Shown: positions 19,175 to 20,592 of the stretch, one piece after another
How positions within the stretch are numbered: the stretch's first letter is position 1
Layout of the letters: every line of letters begins with the position of its first letter
Source of the DNA: Cercozoa sp. M6MM
Taxonomy: Eukaryota; Endomyxa: Ascetosporea
Assembly: GCA_040357565.1 (NCBI GenBank)
Contig: JBDODJ010000198.1
Direction: 5' to 3' (one strand)
DNA length: 20,592 nucleotides
Notes under the pieces: model-generated
What the model saw: the letters and a program-made list of their open reading frames with translations, nothing else
The model's database searches: none
What the model was told of the DNA's origin: nothing
Program-made: the position numbers and the translations under genes

Positions 19175-19208
19175 AAAGAAGGGCTCTCTCGACCAGAGGC
19201 CCTTCTTT
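19175..19208. terminator. Strong hairpin in the convergent 3' region
   Basis: The arms AAAGAAGGGC (19175-19184) and GCCCTTCTTT (19199-19208) are perfectly complementary. Inside them CTCT (19186-19189) pairs with AGAG (19195-19198). The result is a 14-bp stem with one bulged base and a 5-nt loop. It lies 159 nt after the lipase stop. A 3'-end or termination role is inferred from position only. Confidence 0.45.
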
Positions 19209-19498
19209 CTTCTTTTCCTTCACGCCAACCCAAGTAATTTACTTCTCGTCTGAATCCTCACTACTCAGTTTTCGCGCGACGTTATTCCGTCAAGAACCCT
19301 TTTTACTGACTGTCCTTCCTTCTGACTACTGGGCCGCTCATCCTTCCCGACCAGTCTACTTCCTGTACTTTGCCGACCCTATCTTGGGGTAACTACATCT
19401 GAACTGACTACGTCCACAGACTCAATTCTTCTTCACATCGATGCCATTTGTTTCTTTAGTCTTTTTCCTGGCATAGTACTTTTTTGCACTACCAAAGC

Positions 19499-19562
19499 CT
19501 CAATTTCTGAAAGGCTGCGGTAACAAAAGGCTCAATTTCTGACGTGAAAGGCTGCGGTAACA
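19499..19562. repeat. Imperfect tandem duplication of about 31-33 nt
   Basis: CTCAATTTCTGA followed by AAAGGCTGCGGTAACA occurs twice, the second copy with a 4-nt insertion (CGTG). It lies in the convergent spacer, just outside the 3' end of the minus-strand gene. Confidence 0.75.
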
Positions 19563-19611
19563 TCATCGGTCGGGTCGGGATAACAACCGACGAGAACTGA
19601 AAAACTCGACT

Positions 19612-20592
19612 CTAGAAAAACGGAGAAACGGTGTAGTGTAGGGCGCGGTCTGGCTGCTTCGTGGCAGTCCAGGACAAGTTGCTGTGCTGCAGTACTAGCA
19701 AAAGCACCAAAAGCAAGAGTAGCGGCGCCGGGGACAGCAGGAACGAGAGGACCTGAGAAAAGGCGTTTCTTGCAAAATACAGAAAACAATTCTGACATTT
19801 GTACCGACTGAAGCGAAAAGCGCGTATCCTGGGTGGCTGAAGGCGTCACAACCTATTTGGAGTGCAAATAAGCGGTAGGCAACGCATGGAGTGTGTGTGT
19901 GGCAGTACCACAATATCGCGAGGCGATCCCGCAGCGATCATTTGCGTTTCTGGCGTGCGTTTTGCCAGTTCGGTCTGTTGGAGCCGTGTGACCAGTCGGT
20001 CCAATTTGACGTCCAATTTGGCGTCCAGTGAGTCAGTCAGTGAGTCAGCAATCGCAGTCTGCAGGTGTGCAGCCACTGTGGGTGCCAACCGGCCTGTGTC
20101 CAGCTGACTGGTCAGCCGACTGGTCAGATCAGCGTTGATTTTGTCGGTCACTTGACTGGTCAGCTGACTGGTCAGAGTGCTGGTCAGCGTGCTGGTCACA
20201 AGGTCGGCCACGTCACGTGCCACGACGGTCCAGTCGACTGCAGCATTCTCCGAGGACGGTGACGGCGTGACTAGCTTGTCCTCCTCGTCGTCCTACTCGT
20301 GCACATTCTGTGTGTCAGCAGTTTTTACTTAAGGCTGCGTTGTTACAAAGTGCAGCGACTTGCGCTCGCTCTGCGTGCGACGCGGGTCTGCGGACTCTTC
20401 AGTTTCGGGGTGGGCTACAAGTCTCTCACTGTGCAAGCAGTACCACTGACCGTCATGCGACGTGGTGGCGGTGTGGCGAAACCGTCTCTGGGAAGAGGGG
20501 TATAGATGAGTGTGTGGGGGGGGGGGGTAAAACTGTGGTACCTCTGCAGGTGGTGGAAACGTACGATTTCCTCGTCAGGGAGGTCCGCCAGC
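19612..20592 (-). CDS. Probable tail-anchored membrane protein, 3' part, unrecognised
   Basis: Partial gene entering from the right edge. Proposed minus-strand exons are 20592-20542, 20487-20451, 20292-19909 and 19752-19612, with matching phases. The visible protein starts LADLPDEEIVRFHHLQ. It passes through an acidic, Ser/Pro-rich linker and a region with a strict four-residue period (LTSTLTSTLTSQLTSQVTDK, then LTSRLTSQL, SLTDSLDAKLDVKLDRLVT). It ends with about 20 hydrophobic residues (VLSFLLSPAPLLLLLVLLLV) followed by a 25-residue polar tail. That is the layout of a C-terminal membrane anchor. The long cytosolic part and single terminal anchor resemble ER or contact-site adaptor proteins, but I see no named domain. 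The 19909 donor could also be 19912 (one Val fewer). The N-terminal portion lies outside the window. Confidence 0.55.
20100..20200. repeat. Coding repeat CTGACCAGT (9-15-nt units)
   Basis: On the minus strand CTGACCAGT/CTGACCAGC recurs with 12-nt spacing and encodes the LTSx tetrad of the tail-anchored protein. The repeat is in frame throughout. Confidence 0.8.

Larger units (their letters stand above)
19017..19611. other. Convergent intergenic spacer
   Basis: About 595 bp lie between the stop codons of the lipase (+) and the tail-anchored protein gene (-). No exon is supported. The spacer holds the 3' ends of both transcripts, a strong hairpin (19175-19208) and an imperfect direct duplication (19499-19562). 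There is no simple tandem array. Confidence 0.6.

Overview
This window is nuclear DNA from an intron-rich eukaryote, most likely a flagellated protist. It encodes an LRRC9-type cilium-associated protein, METTL16, UTP3/Sas10 and a calcineurin-B-type EF-hand protein. All are split by GT-AG introns, most of them 37-97 nt long. I cannot fix the lineage from sequence alone. I saw no bacterial operon, rRNA, tRNA, CRISPR array or transposon. Gene models were built by hand by matching splice phase exon by exon. For METTL16 (9 exons), UTP3 (6), LRRC9 (23), the EF-hand gene (6) and the lipase (9) the summed exon lengths stay in frame throughout.

Layout from left to right. A 5'-terminal piece of a probable mitochondrial protein lies on the minus strand (1-1064). 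It is divergent from a calcineurin B/CHP-like gene on the plus strand (1302-2207) across a 237-bp shared promoter region that carries a perfect CRE palindrome. A very large LRRC9 orthologue follows on the plus strand (2733-10418, about 2060 aa). It converges on two minus-strand RNA-biology genes in tandem: UTP3/Sas10 (14901 to 12596) lies upstream of METTL16 (12387 to 10626). UTP3 is divergent from a plus-strand gene for an unrecognised cysteine-rich secretory protein (15269 to about 17464). The last exon of that gene appears to overlap the start of a monoacylglycerol-lipase-like gene (17406-19016). A minus-strand gene for a probable tail-anchored membrane protein (19612 to beyond 20592) closes the window.

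The most striking property is where the simple repeats sit. Nearly all tandem repeat arrays lie inside introns, and not in the spacers between genes. About fifteen introns are filled with repeats, mostly with a motif of their own: TTGAG, GCTTT, TTTTACCCC, TTTCTTGCG, GT, CT, a 16-mer, a 12-mer, TATCCTAGC and others. The sense strand of the arrays is T-rich or pyrimidine-rich in nearly every case. One family, (TTGAG)n, recurs in five introns of two unrelated genes about 12 kb apart, always in the same orientation relative to transcription. In three places the tandem unit itself carries a splice site. This looks like an intron-expansion process based on local tandem duplication, and I regard it as the main candidate for something undescribed here.
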